Program-made: the position numbers and the translations under genes
Shown: in pieces, positions 14,201 through 27,232 of the stretch
How positions within the stretch are numbered: position 1 is the first letter of the stretch
Layout: each line of letters opens with the position of its first letter
The notes under the pieces: generated by a model
Database searches by the model: none
What the model was told of the DNA's origin: nothing
Seen by the model: the letters and a program-made list of their open reading frames with translations, nothing else
Assembly (NCBI RefSeq): GCF_019649055.1
Contig: NW_026570235.1
Coordinates: 1,302,001 to 1,366,000 of the forward strand
Length of the DNA stretch: 64,000 nt
Direction: 5' to 3'
Source: Paramacrobiotus metropolitanus
Taxonomy: Eukaryota; Tardigrada; Eutardigrada; Parachela; Macrobiotidae

Positions 14201-17200
14201 GCCAACACCAATGCCCATGGACAGTCTACAGCATAAAAATGTTTAATTTTGTAATAATTAGGCAAACGGCAATTACGTAAAAGCAATAACTTGACTAAGT
14301 AGCTCAAAAAAAGTGCTTTAAAACCGCAGTATGGAAGTGGTCAACACACTGACCACTGGTCAGCAAAAAAACTAAAAGCTGCCAAAACCCGTTTCCATGT
14401 ATTTTGACTACTATTACCCGATAGAATACATAAAAAAATATGCTAACGATATTTCTTTGCCATAATGCTTAATAAAATTGCATGTGGTACTGCACTAAGC
14501 ACTCTCTATGAAGTTTGACATTACACTTGCTGCATTTCGGGCAAGCGTAGCTGCCTTTATGATGCCTGCATCGTCCGCGGTTGCACTTTCCCTGGATTTG
14601 GTCGCAGGTGGCACTGTCAAAGACGGCGAAGATGGTGCAACCGAAGTGATGATAGGCACCGATTCAGATATAAGCTATCACTATGCACTAGCAATTTTTG
14701 AATAGCACCATTAGCCGGAAGTAACCCGTAAGACTGCCGCTAAGGTCAGCATCGCCACTAGCAATGTGCACATTACAGTTTGCAATCACTAGAACTGCTA
14801 TTTTCAAATGCCAGAGGCTGGTAAAAAGTAAAATTCTTCTGTTTTCCAAAGCTACCGGGCTCCCTTAATTTGTTTGCGTGCACCGCTAGCGTAGGTAGAA
14901 ACGCGGCAGTGCGCAGAAGTGCTTGAACGTTTTTTTGTCCGGAGGCGGACAACGTTTGAAATGATTTTGCATCTTCGCCGACCGCCCGGGGTGCTGGTCT
15001 GAAAAAGGGCTTTCTGGCTTTTGCCAGCTTCCGAATGACGTTCTGACACCTGCAACCGTGTGGCGCATGTCTGTGTACAAACCGACAACAGTTTGATCCG
15101 ATTACGTAATAAAGCGCTGATGTCGCAGTTGCACCCGCCCGTGTATTCAAGACCCTTCACGGGCAATGGTATTGGCAGACGACACACGTTTTTGACGGAC
15201 TGTGGTCATCTATGGTTCAATCTTCTGAACCCGTGTTAAGCGTTTTTAGATAAAGCGTCCTCACTTGTACCTTGTTGATTTATCTCCGGTTTAATTATTC
15301 AATCACTAATTAGATAATTAGCAAGACCTACGACAGCTAGAAAAGTCCAAAATTAACGATTTTCGCGGACTTGCCGTTCGTAATCAACTTGAGACAATAG
15401 TTTCAATTATATTTTTACTGCTGCTCACAAGCCCCTTTTTGCTTGTTATGGTACGGGATAACGATTAACTGTTGCCGATCTCCGGGGAAAAATTTTCAAA
15501 CACCTTGTCGTTTCCAGACACCAATGCCCGTCAACGGGTTAAGATAAAAAGGTCACCTAAAAGTCACCGACGACGGTATGTGTGCTGGATTTCACTTACA
15601 GTTAATAATTTCCGACTTGTCAGAGAATCAACAGAAAGATCGTCACTAATCAAACTGGAACAGTCATCCTCCGAATCACTGAAATCTTCCATACTGACAA
15701 ACACATACGCCAGTTTTGGTATGTCCGGCTTGACCTCTACCGGTGGAGCAGCATCAGTCCCATTACTGGCCTCCTTTCCGTTGGTCTGCGGAACAGTCGG
15801 AGTACCCACGCGATTTTCGGACTCATTCGTGTCCGGATCCATCGGCATCGGATTGGAATCGAACGTCGGCTTCTCGCGTTTTACTTCATCCTCAACAGAA
15901 TTCGGTTCAGTTTTGATAGTCACTGTCCCGGGTGAACTGCTACGAACTGGCTTCTTCTCTCCATAATTCGATGCTTTTTTTGGAGAACCAACGTCCTTCT
16001 TGCTTTTCCGTCCCGATGAGCCTTGGATAGCCACCAAGGGATCCACAGAAGCTCCTCCATCTATTTTCTGGCGCTTATTGACAGGTCGTTTGGGTGAGTC
16101 GGGATCTTTTTTCGTCTTGCGATTCTCCCTCATCCGAGCTTCAATTGCTTCTGTCTCAGAGGCTGTCAAAGTAGAATCAGAATCAATTGAGCGCACGAAG
16201 TTTCCTTTGGAAACTTCATCAATTGTTTCATCCACGTGCGATGAAGACATGGAGTCCACGACCGCAGGACACATGTCCATTGTAGCAACAGAATTAATAG
16301 TACCTGTTTGAGCTGGCTTAGTCTCAGCGGTAACGGTCGAAGGTGGGATATTACGTGATGATTCCGTAGATACAACAGGAACATCCGGTAATGGCGCTTT
16401 ATTTATATCACCTCGCCTAATTATCACACTGGTACCCGTTGGTATCTTTTGAACAGACTTTGCTGCCTTTTTGATGGTACCAGAATCCGACAGAGGAGGA
16501 GTCACCTTCGCCTTCTCAGGTGAAATATGCGGCGAAATGGGATTTGATCGGAAAGATGGTGTGCTCTGTCCCACAGAAACAGGTGTGCGAACACAAACGG
16601 TAGGATTTTTCTTGACTTTTTGCAAAATCAACTTCGGTATTTGCTTATTAGCTATCTCTTCTGACGAAGCACTGTGCGACGAGCTGGCACGACTGACTTG
16701 ATCTTGAGACACCACAAGTCTGCCCGGGCGATTAGATGATCTCGGGTTAACACTGGGCTCAATTTTGAGTGTCCTCTGTGGTGGTTCATTCGCATGGGCA
16801 GGAGGTTGTACGGTGTTCTTTTCTGTAACACTGGAGACACTTTTTCCGCTGGAAGCTCCAGTAGACGCAATACTGACGCCACTTGATCCGCTTATGCTTC
16901 CGGTAACATCTGCATAATACAAAGAATCAATTTATTCAAGAAGTGCTTCAACAAAAAATGAGGCGTATCCATAATCAGTTGATAACTCATTTTTAGGACC
17001 CTGTATCAACTTACTATCTAAATAATGAATAATATTAAAAATCACAGTCGGATATATACACCGTGTGGTAAATGTGGCTACATAAAATGTACAGCTACAT
17101 ATCTATACAAAACCTAAAACAATCCCAAATACAGTACTTACCGCTATCATCGGGCTCTTTTCTGCTTTTTAGCACCGCACTCGCAGAATCGCCTGACAAT

Positions 17201-18891
17201 TTCTCCGCGACATTGGTTTTCTTAGGCACATGTGATGATACAGCCCGTGGTCTGGTGATCCTCTCCACAGTGAAATCGCCTTTGGACGGTGCTGCAGGAG
17301 GCTTCCCATTATCGGCAGCCAGCTCCTGCTTCCCTATTCCTGTGGAATAGCGTCGCAATGGAACGGGTTCGGGAGTGGTAATCGCATGCTCGATTTTGGC
17401 ATCTTTGGCTTCGAATGTCGACGGGTCGCGAAAAGGAACAACCAGTCGGTGCTTCTCGGGTTGTTCTGCACCAGTTGTGGAACTTCTTGGTCGGCCAACC
17501 GAGAGAATACTGGCGTATTCCTTTCCCTCTGCTCTTACCGGGGGTTTTACGACAGCCGCAGCCAGAGGAGTTTTAACGATGGACGTCATTCTGGTGGCTG
17601 GTTTGGTGAAAACAGGCAAACTTGTACCCGATCGCTGGGTGACAATAACTGGAGACTTCACTGGACGGGAAACGGCAGCAGCTGAATCCAAAGATTTCTC
17701 GCTGGCCAAACTACTGGTTGAGGCAGGCATTGTATCTCCACTAAGAGGTGGTCTCCCTGGTGGCCTGCCTGGTTTCCCTAAACAGCAAAACTGTTCATGG
17801 CAAGTTCATTAGCAATTCCATCGCCTTCTCGTTGCACGGACGCCTTTGCCATCTATATCTTACATTCCTGTGTATCTATGCCAGAAAATAAAACAATACT
17901 AGCTACGAAAAACAAAAGACTATTATAACACAGTACACAGATAGTTACTAAGCACACTGGAACTTCAAACCATCCAAATTTTAAGCAGTAACTGCAAAAT
18001 AACAAGCGCTTTCTATCGATAAACCTTCGAACTGCTTACTACTTACTAGTTCACGAAGAAAACAAGAATGATCCCCGACTCATTGCCGATTTCGATTGGG
18101 AAAGGCAAAAGAAACACTATTTTTTATGCTCTGGATTATCGGTTAATTTTTTCAAATGAAATAAGACATCGTAAAATATTATATCCCATGCCATCGTAAA
18201 ATAATATATCCCATACTGACACATAAACGTGATTAAGGCGTCGTTAAAAAAAGTGACATAACTCAAAACTGTAATATGGCTTAATAGGGTTAGTGCAAAA
18301 ATGAGTTATTTGTCCAAATCCAATCGATAACTAGCCCAGCGTATATCATTCGAATGCCTATGAATTTATTAATGTCAGCCTAATGAAAACCGAACCGTAG
18401 AAATCGATTAACGGATTATTTGTGCAACGTAAATGCATGTATGTATGTCTATGGGCAGTACATGCCATCGGCTTACGTTCGAGCGAGCGTGTGTGGGCCA
18501 GCCTCTTGGGCACGGAGCTCTTGTTGGTCTGTTGTTTCGCTGCTGATGAGCCACCAGCTTCGCTGTCTGATATCACGGCTGCAACAGCAGGAGCCTCATT
18601 GTCCATCTGAGATACCGTTGAACTGGAAGACGAATCCGTTGCAAGCTTGTCACCAGCATTCCCAGAAACAACTTCTGGGTCTTTACTAGCAGTAGCATGT
18701 GCTTCATCATCAGTAGGTTTTGGCTTGCACGGTCTGCCACGCTTGTTCTTTGTCCCGACAACAGCAGCAGCATTCGCGCTAGCGGGTGGCTTTTTCGTTT
18801 CAGTTTCAAAATCTTCATGAAGCTTGGACTTTTGATGGGGATCCCGCGTTTGCAGGCGGGCTGAACGGCGAGGTTCCTGGTTTCCAGACAT
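10251..18891 (-). CDS. MCRS1: MCRS1-like FHA-domain protein, very long form
   Basis: MCRS1 (microspherule protein 1) is a nuclear subunit of the INO80 and NSL chromatin complexes. Thirteen exons with consistent phases: 18891-18477, 17777-17142, 16909-15600, 13491-13174, 13107-12998, 12932-12824, 12720-12576, 12511-12418, 12347-12313, 12248-12141, 12083-11989, 11762-11547, 11474-10251, giving 4815 nt or 1604 residues. The MCRS N-domain lies at about residues 875-1060 (GRWKPRDDMKLIMAVLE, KFSCHFTYVEIQERW, FTEAEEALLLEIPL). The FHA domain is at about 1128-1215 (DVDLSVEG, then NHGRRPITVDE). Known MCRS1 proteins are roughly 460-580 residues and end soon after the FHA. Here about 870 extra N-terminal residues (Ser/Pro/Lys-rich, with AT-hook-like KRGRPCKP and GRPPGRPP) and about 390 Pro-rich C-terminal residues are added. 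Family identity is certain. Linkage of exons 1-3 is inferred from matching splice phases. Confidence 0.88.
13492..15599 (-). other. Longest MCRS1 intron, 2.1 kb
   Basis: This intron separates the low-complexity 5' exons from the MCRS-domain exons. It is about thirty times longer than most introns downstream. The donor is ACT|GTAAGT and the acceptor follows TTTCTGTAG, both phase 0. I found no nested gene; open frames at 14508-14705 and 14773-15187 have no recognisable domain. Confidence 0.6.
18167..18216. repeat. 25-bp tandem duplication in MCRS1 intron 1
   Basis: Two adjacent 25-bp units, each beginning CATCGTAAAATA and ending ATATCCCAT plus two bases, differ at two positions. A simple recent tandem duplication with no evident function. 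Confidence 0.85.
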
Positions 18892-20398
18892 GCTCAGAAA
18901 TCAGACAATAAACGAAGCAATCAACGCAACATTGGAGTGCGATACTAGTCGTGGAACTGAGCGTACCCAGAGTGATTTTCACAAAATTTCTATAACGTCC
19001 TGAGCAATACAATCAAACAAATGTCGATTATCTGAAATCTGAATCAGTACACGCGGCTCCATCATCTTAAAACTTCCGGTTATAAATCACAGAAAAGGAA
19101 TGGAAGCACTTTGATTTGAAAATAAATGACAACTTGGACTAAGAACTGGAATTTTTGTGTTTGCTGGTTTGCACATTAGCAGTCTGCACTCATAGGCCAG
19201 CTTGCCATGATTCATAAAGCAGCCCGAGCGAGGGAGCGCAAACAATTTTTGGCAAGCGGCTCTGGAAGATATTCAAGCCGTGAGGTAAACGGTCTGACCG
19301 ACCGTCTAGCCGACCATCTGGATATGGCCCTTTTGTGCGGGCCAGTGCGGCTCTGTTCAGTCTGTTGCCTGCATGAGCAGAAGCAGTTCGATTCGGATCA
19401 CTAATAAAATAATCGGGTCGAGCTGACGGCCCACCTCCCGAAATCAAAACATTTGCGTAGCTGCAGCTTTTTACATTTTACTGATTTTAAGAATCAGTTT
19501 TTCTGTTTTCAGTACGAAAATGATCGTTTATTAACCTTTTTATCTGCATTGTGTACAGTTTTTTCGAAATCGAGAATAATATGTAGAAAAACGAAAACAA
19601 TTAGATTTTTAAAAGAAGATTTTGTTGTTAGACTGTCAAAAACTGAACGAAACGGACCCTACATGTGTCTTTTGTTTCTTTTGCCACTTTTCTCATTTCA
19701 GGGACCGTTAAATCTTTTAATTTTTGTTTTATATTCATAATTTATTTATAGTTTATATCGACGTTACGTTTACCACTTGCCCATTGACCAGTTTTATCGA
19801 TTTCATCACCAATTGAAGTTATAGGGATCGTTTCCTTTTATGATGCAAGCCGTAACGGTAAGCATTTTTGGATTTCAGCCCAATTTTCAGGGAAGCTGTT
19901 GTATATGTGTTGGCGAAATTTGACGGCATGCGCATGCGTATGTGGCAAATCACTGACTACGAATTTGATTACGTATTGTGTTGAATCTGATAAGGAATTA
20001 GAAGAATTTAAAACCAAAAATGAATATCTTCTGGAATTTTAATTCAGTTGTTCTTCCAACCAGTTAGAGTGCATTCAGGCTACATGATATGCTATAACTC
20101 TTATAAGGGCTAATAAGGCACATCAGTCGTCTAGACTGTACACTGCAAATTATAACATTTTATTTTTGTCGTCTTTTTATTTTGTGACGGCGGTAGCACA
20201 TGTACCGATGTATAAAATGATTTTCAGCACCGAAAATAATACATCTGGAGGATAATTCTTGGAGAGGCTGATCCCAGAAATTATCCGCTAGCTCGATTCC
20301 GCATGTTTAGTACCGGTACTGAAATCTTTCTCCTCTGTTGGATGTGCTGGTGATTGAGCACTGCCACTCCGAACAGTAGTCATAGGCCGTGGAATTAA
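18892..20398. promoter_or_regulatory. Head-to-head intergenic region between MCRS1 and PIX
   Basis: The two start codons (18891 minus, 20399 plus) face away from each other across 1.5 kb, so both promoters and 5' untranslated regions must lie here or begin upstream of it. I see no convincing gene within it and no core promoter motif that I would stake a position on. Confidence 0.45.
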
Positions 20399-23300
20399 AT
20401 GGCCGACATCTGCCGAGTTAAAGCTATCTACGATTTCGAAAAGTCGAACACGGACGAGGTAATAAATTAGAAGTTTCTCTTGCATGACGTTTACATTTAA
20501 CAATAAGCCTTTGTATCCAATTGCAGCTGAGTTTTCGTCGCGGAGATGTGATTACTATTACACAGAAACTGGAAGGTGGTTGGTGGGAAGGAACGCTGAA
20601 CGGTGAAACCGGATGGTTTCCGTTAAGTTTCGTCACCGAATATCGCCAAGGTTGGTGAAATTTTACGTGTTTTAACGAATCTTTTATCGTATACGAAAAA
20701 GAAATAGATTTTTGATATGTAAAGAATTTGTTAAAAAGATGCGGAAACCAGAAAGCATATTAAGTACTACTCGGTAGTAAACTGTGGTGAGGGGCACTAC
20801 TCTGGAAATCTGTAGTATATACGTACGATGAAAGGTGAAATTGTTCAACAGTGTTCTCTGTGCAGAAACCCCGGTGAAAAATGGACCTGTACACAACCCG
20901 CGTCGAGAATATCGCGCCATGGTAAGTTTATCGTCGTTTACGTAAATTTTGGTAGTTGTCTTCAGTTACCAAATATGACACTTATATATATATCGATTAT
21001 CGTAAGAAATGTACTGTGCAAAAAATAAATTGTGCGATTATGACGAAGTACGTTGCATTCTTTGTAGAAACACTTTATTTTTGATGAACGTATTTGCCTT
21101 GCGTTACCCATCTGTCTGTATTCTCCAGCTGATCATCCTTATGCTTGTAATAGTGGGTATTCCGTTGTTTATAGGTACTGCGCAACATTATTGATAGCGA
21201 ACGAAAGCATGTTGCGGATATGCAAATGTTCCAACGCTCAGTGCTTTCACCAATAAAAAATGCAAACTTGTGAGTTTCGGTTAATATGTTCGCGTTTTTG
21301 TAATTTACGTTGCCGAAGCAGTCACCAAAATGATACATAAAGCAAGTTAGATCGAAAGTGTTATCGCAACAACTGATGCTATTGGATTTTTTTATTCAAA
21401 AATGAGCTGTCATTTTGAAATTTCAGGTTGCCGGAAAATGATTGTAGCATACTGTGTGGCAACATTGATGAAATCATACAGCTCCATGAGTCTCTTGTCT
21501 GTCAGTTTGACGACATTCTTCGGTAAGCGTTGAATGGAGGGAATTTTAGAACCAACTGCTTTCTTTTTCTTCGCTGTATCAAATTAGTTATAAACACCAG
21601 TATTATGATAGCTTTGAGTGTATTCGTCTTTGTGTCACAGCTTAACTTACGTTATATACTCGTATGCTTCGATAGAAATGTGTCAACCCCGCTGCTAAAA
21701 CTGTTTACAGTTTTTACGATCATTTTTATTTTGTAGCACACCTTCTGAGCAACAAACGGTTGGCGGGGTTTTCATGAGTGCAGCAAGTGCCCTGAGAAAC
21801 GCTCATATGAAGTATTGCTCAAATCATCCCAGAGCTGTCCAAATGCTAAATCAGTATAGGTAAAAATTTAATGCAAACGTTTGAAAATGCAACTTTGCGT
21901 GGTATATTGAAATATTCATACATTTTCATTCTTCTGTAGAGAAATGCTAAATACATTCTGTGAATCATTGGTTGGTGGACGTACCGGTGTGGTTATTTTA
22001 ACCGCGGAACTTAGTCGTCCGTTTCGGCGTCTGGATAAATACCCAAACATGTTGCAAGAACTTGAGAGGCATCTCGAAGACTTCCACTTTGACAGAGGCA
22101 ATACCCAGCGGGCTGTCATGGTTTACACAGAAATCGCGGTACGTCAGTTAATAAACAGCACCATAGAAATTACTGCGTTTTCCGATTACTGTATATAATG
22201 CTCTGTGCGGCGTAGAATTCCTGTGCGGAAATCCGTCGGCAAAAAGAAGTAGAGCTGGATATTCTGAAGGGAAACATTCAGGATTACCAAGGACCAGTAG
22301 GTTACGTAGCTTTAAGGAGTCCCGCTCATTTAAATGACCATCTGGATTTCGTCGCTAGGAACTTAATTCGCTGGGAGATGTTCTGCTTATGTTGCCGGTG
22401 GGAGTTCGTGATGACGTCCATGGAGTGCGGCAAGAGCGGTTTTTGGTCATATTTGAAGACTGTTTACTGATTTTGGCCGCATCGCCTCGTATGAGTTGTT
22501 TCATGTACATGGTAAGTCCCAGATTCCTAGTCGGCAATTTGGGACGTACGTTTACAGCGGCAGTTGCAAAAAAATTAGGCACATTCACCGCTATCTGGAC
22601 TCAAAATGGTTCCGGTGGACAAGCCAGAGTCACCGTTAACCTTTGAAATATGGAGTAAGACTATGGACAAGAAGACTGTAGACTGCAAAGATAACGTAGC
22701 CTTCAGTCAGTGTTTGGAAGTTTTGTCCAGTCAGATTGCTAAAATGTCAGCAATGCGACCATCCATTGGAAAGTCCAATACACTTCCAAAACCGGTATGA
22801 TTGCGATTAGTAATGGTTATTATCTGACAAGGTAAAGGTTGGTATTTCACAGGCGAAACTTTTGTCAAATGGGCTGCCACCTAGCCCACCTAAGGGTGTG
22901 GGAGCGCGCGAAGTACCATCGACAGCGTCACACGAACAACATTTCAAGCCACCCATTATTACCAATCCGATATGGACTGGTTCGTGCTTACGCCCGTACC
23001 CACCTTTACGAGGGGAATTGCCATCCAAGGAAGAGAAACCAGCGATTGTCTCCCAGAGTCCTAAGCTGGCTAGAAAGTTTTCTACTCGAAAAACAAAAGG
23101 TACTGTATTTGTGTGATATAATGTGTGTAATAAGTACCGACCGGATATACTGCGACATGCTGGTACATAGATTTGTTTGGCTTTCGTTCACGTTTTAACT
23201 GAAGGACACGCGTCAGGCACACCGATAATTTTGTTGTCTTCTCCTTTCGACCTAAGTTGATCTCCATGCTTGTAGATCAGTCTAAGTCTTCTAAAACGGA

Positions 23301-24431
23301 CGATCAGCTTTCTTCCGAAAAAACTCAGCAATACGAGAACGATGCGCTGTTGTTGGGTGTTATAGATGCGTATTGCATCAGTTCCAAGAGCCGCCATAAG
23401 GTTACTTCGGGTGAGAAGCAACTATAATGGCATTCATTTGCTAAATAGGAGCAACTATTATAATAGCGTATTCAGTTGCTTTGGTTTCCTAACGCACTAA
23501 ATGGGTATACGGGCTGTGTTATTTCATTGGATGTGGGGAGATGCTTGCTGTTTGGTACTTCGGCTTTGGGACTGCTACTAAACATGTTTTCCTCTTAAAC
23601 ATTGTGCAGTTGATGTTCATTTAATCCCGCACTCTGAAGAGTCTGAAATTATTCTGGAATCGGAAGAGATATCGGGCTGCCTTCCTGCTTTTAAATGGAT
23701 CCGGCCATAGTTATGGTGGCTTCTTTCATCCAGTCTGTGATTGACGCGTGCGTTTCTTGTTTATCGTTTGCTTTGCGGTGCGGGTTGCTTTTAATGTTTC
23801 CTTGCTAGTTAGCAAAGTTTTCCGGCATCTTACAGTGGCTTGGCTTCTTCTGCATTTGTCATACTCGCACCGTTGTGTTGTGTTTAAGTTGTTTTAATTT
23901 TTGAACGGGCAGCAGAATTGTTGGACTCACCGCATGTACTAATCGCTGAAGACGAAAAAATATTTATCGAGGGATCTGATGGAAATTTTCTTGAAGAAAA
24001 ATCCTTGGTGGATACAGTCTACGCCATGAAGGATGAAATGCGAGATATGACTGCAGTGAGTTTAAGAATTAGTGATTGTACTAGTATCCATCTTCTTAAA
24101 ACCTTTAATCCACAAATGGATTTTTTGTGTTGTGATATCTTTTGAATCGTGTATGTGTATGTGCGTGAGACGCATTCGCACTGGACCTAGAAATCATTGG
24201 AAAAATTCTTTTGCATTTTAGATAAAGCGCTTCAACGTTTAATATTTCTCTGGTTATCTACCTTAATTTTCCAACAGCATTTTGAATGCACTGTGTATAA
24301 TTACTTTATTTTAGGAGATTGTGAAACTGCGCAAACAATTAGATGAAGAGCGGAAGTGCCGAAAGCAGCTGGAAGCTACTTCAATGCGCAACGGTGTGAA
24401 TGGCGAGAGGATTTCCGAAGTGGTGGGTTAA
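20399..24431 (+). CDS. ARHGEF7: PIX-type Rho guanine nucleotide exchange factor
   Basis: PIX proteins activate Cdc42/Rac and scaffold PAK and GIT at adhesions. Exons: 20399-20458, 20527-20650, 20866-20921, 21175-21269, 21427-21522, 21737-21859, 21940-22138, 22216-22296, 22359-22511, 22579-22794, 22853-23099, 23276-23410, then either 23610-23710 (stop, 561 residues) or 23916-24055 and 24315-24431 (613 residues). SH3 is residues 1-62 (GGWWEGTLNGETGWFPLSF). The DH domain is about 81-270 (MLNQYREM; PFRRLDKYPNMLQELERHLED). PH is about 285-400. A Pro-rich segment with SCLRPYPPLRGELPS follows, then a GIT-binding-type helix (VIDAYCISSK), and, in the long form only, a C-terminal coiled coil (SLVDTVYAMKDEM then EIVKLRKQLDEERK). 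There is no N-terminal CH domain, and the end (ISEVVG) lacks the PDZ-binding tail of vertebrate beta-PIX. All phases close. Confidence 0.95.
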
Positions 24432-24435
24432 TAAA
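24430..24435 (+). terminator. Polyadenylation signal overlapping the PIX stop codon
   Basis: The long-form stop TAA (24429-24431) shares two bases with a canonical AATAAA hexamer. If used, the 3' untranslated region of the long isoform would be only a few tens of bases. Use is inferred, not shown. Confidence 0.4.
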
Positions 24436-26033
24436 TATTTATAAAAGTGTCTTTTATTGTTTCAATTTTTTTACCTTTTTATCAATAGTTTTTATGCAGT
24501 CTTTGTGTGCTTAAATTTTGAAGTTTTTGCATGTTTCCTTTTCGCAAATTAACCAGTGATCTCTGTATTTGCCTATATGCTGCTTAAACTAAGCTGGTGT
24601 TTGAGTGACAAGAACAATTTCTGCTGATGACAGTGCATTAGCTAGTGTATTTTATAACAAATTTCGGCTCGGAATATGCGTTAAGAGGCATGGTTTTGCA
24701 TCATCTGCGGCTTCGAACGATCTAATAAAGACCTCTTGTTATTTTTTTTGGTTGATCGACCTTACCGCATGTTTTCAAAGATAACCTGTAATCCTCTGCG
24801 CCGTGTTCAAAACTTTTTTGACGCATGTATATTTGAACTACCACAAAGTAACGCTCGTTGCCACGCGCACTCCTGACGATCCACAAAGAAGTTTTTGGTC
24901 GACAACGCCCTGTATGGAATGACATTCTGATTCTTTCTACTATTGCCTTTAGTATCCCGATGTGGAATATCTTTTTCGGCAGTTATCCCTGATTTGAATG
25001 ACTGGCTCTGCAGGCGCATTTAGAAATAGTACAAAAATTGTTTGATTCGTTTGCAACATTTTCGAACAAAGTTGATCTTTTGTTAGCCCACAGGCTACAG
25101 CTGTCTATATAATTATAACTGTACAATACAAATCTTTTTGCATCATGATTCTTTGTAGTTTGCGTTCGTGTCATAATACAATAAGGTGCCTGTATTTACC
25201 TATTTGCTTATCAATATTTATCTGGATATAGAATTTAATATGCCGGCGTGAAAACTAACAACAGCTCAGTTAAATGTACAGATAACAAGTGAAGTACAAT
25301 TTGAAGGTACTTATTATTTTACCTTTGTCGGAAAATTACTCCCTTGCACACTATCTGTGATTTCCCCCAGTAATATGCACATGTGTACACTGACACCAAC
25401 TGTCTGATATTTTGCGGTTTGACCCATTCCCAGTAATAATTGGCGATCAATTTCGATCGCACTACCGCAGTTATTTGATAGTTCGACACACATTAAACAA
25501 GTTTGCCAGTCCCGGCATTCCGAACTGCCCTTTATGATTAATGATGCTACCCGATGCTGTAGCCACACAGTGCCACCATCAAGTATATTTAGCGCCGTCG
25601 CAAGTGCAGTTTTCCGTCAATCAGCAGCCAATTTTCAGTATAGTGTAATATGTTCCCGTTTTTTTTCGTTCTACTGTATTTGTACTTGCTGTACTGGGTT
25701 ACCGGCGTTGATGAACTGGCTGGCCTAGCCGCGCGTACACTTTCCCAGTAATTCGTGAAGGATGGTTTCTGATCGTTCAGTTTATCGGGAAACAATTGTA
25801 CTCGTAAAATTTGCGTACATCCTGCTGGCCATGATATTTTACCCAACAGCTTTCGCTGTCTAACAGGCACATTTTTCCGAAGCTCTCTTCTTATATCACG
25901 CACACAGTCCAGCCGATAAAACAATTTTTTACTGTTTCTGTAATTTAACTGGTTTTCGCTGTTACACTCACATCAAAAGCTGTTGAATGCAATCACGACT
26001 GTCGTAATATTTTGACTGCGCTGTCCGCACCAG

Positions 26034-26148
26034 AAGTCTCACCCAAGTCAGAGACGCCACCGGAAGGTCCGAAACAATCATCTAGCCCCGGCCGATATAT
26101 GCCATGGGTCTGCTCCCTTATACGGCAAATGAACGGAAAAACAAAAAG
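26034..26148 (+). CDS. Possible orphan exon, unassigned
   Basis: A 115-base open stretch bounded by an AG acceptor and a GTAGGT donor. In the frame that continues the phase of the last shared PIX exon it reads Ser/Pro-rich sequence ending MPWVCSLIRQMNGKTKR. It could be a distal alternative PIX exon, part of an unrecognised gene, or chance. I found no downstream partner exon. Confidence 0.2.
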
Positions 26149-27060
26149 GTAGGTTGTATTTTGTCATTCAAAATCTTTCTTGACATGTAGATGGACCATG
26201 GTAAATTCATACTAATTAGTAAGGTTCATGTACCGTACGTGTGTAATACTAATAAGTGATAACATGACTCTAAATTTTATGTCAATTTACTCAGCTAATT
26301 TACATAAATGACTCTTCGAAATAAAAAAAACAGAGCAGTACAGCCTGTAACTGTCGGCGAATCAATATCTTTTAGCGACTGTGCAAATAATATACGGGCT
26401 AACTTTTTCACATGGAATCGCGTGCATCGTTTTGTTTACCTGATGGTTTGCTCATAGTTTGAATGGCAAAAACAACACTTCATTCTATTGCCACAGTTTA
26501 CTCTGGTAATAGCGCAATTATTCGGGTCACGCTTAATTAAGTAGACATGTATAACGCTTAAAGGTGATGGCGCGGACTTTTTGGAACACCCATAATAATG
26601 TTACTGTTCGCTTCAATATATTATACTACCTTATAGTCTAATACTGTGTGTTAATGTACCGATTACTTAATTTCACTTGTGTCAAGCATGAGGCAAAGCG
26701 AGATAAAAGCTTTAAAATAACTTTACTTTAATTTGTTGGTCTTGACCAATGGAGTGCATGTACGATGTACTGCATACAAAAAGTACGTGCATTACTTTTT
26801 GCATTACTGTGCATGCAACCTTACTCGATCATGCATCAACAAGTAAACAAATTTTGATCTTTGACTGTGATATCTGCATTGGCAGTACTGCAAAACTGTG
26901 AAGTTTTCGTTGATTTTCCTCAAATAAATCAACAATACTTTGACGTGTGATGAGAACAAATTATCGCTGACGTTGTTCAAATAATTATATCACCTCACGT
27001 TTCGTTCTGCTTGGAATTATGAAGTTCAGTGTGAAACAGATTCTGCATGATAAGGTTGTG

Positions 27061-27232
27061 GATATCCAGCACTGAGGCCATGGATATAAGATATATCCAT
27101 GGATATATCCGCATTTTTGTATCCAATATCCATATCCTCAAATATCCGCAAAATATTAGGGCGAAGGGCTTGGATATGGATATATCAGGATAGGATATTG
27201 GATATGGATACAGTTTGGATATTGGATATGCA
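27061..27232. repeat. GGATAT/ATATCC-rich low-complexity tract
   Basis: Many GGATAT and ATATCC hexamers in both orientations, such as GGATATATCC and GGATATTGGATATGGATA. The two orientations can pair into hairpins. It is probably a diverged microsatellite with inverted halves. Confidence 0.8.

Noticed and set aside
14508-15187. Nested genes inside the long MCRS1 intron
   Set aside because: Short overlapping frames on both strands, no domain, no exon partners.
22512-22578. Reading through the PIX PH-domain frame at 22512-22578
   Set aside because: It contains stops; splicing ATG|GTAAGT to AAATTAG|GCACAT restores the PH-domain frame.
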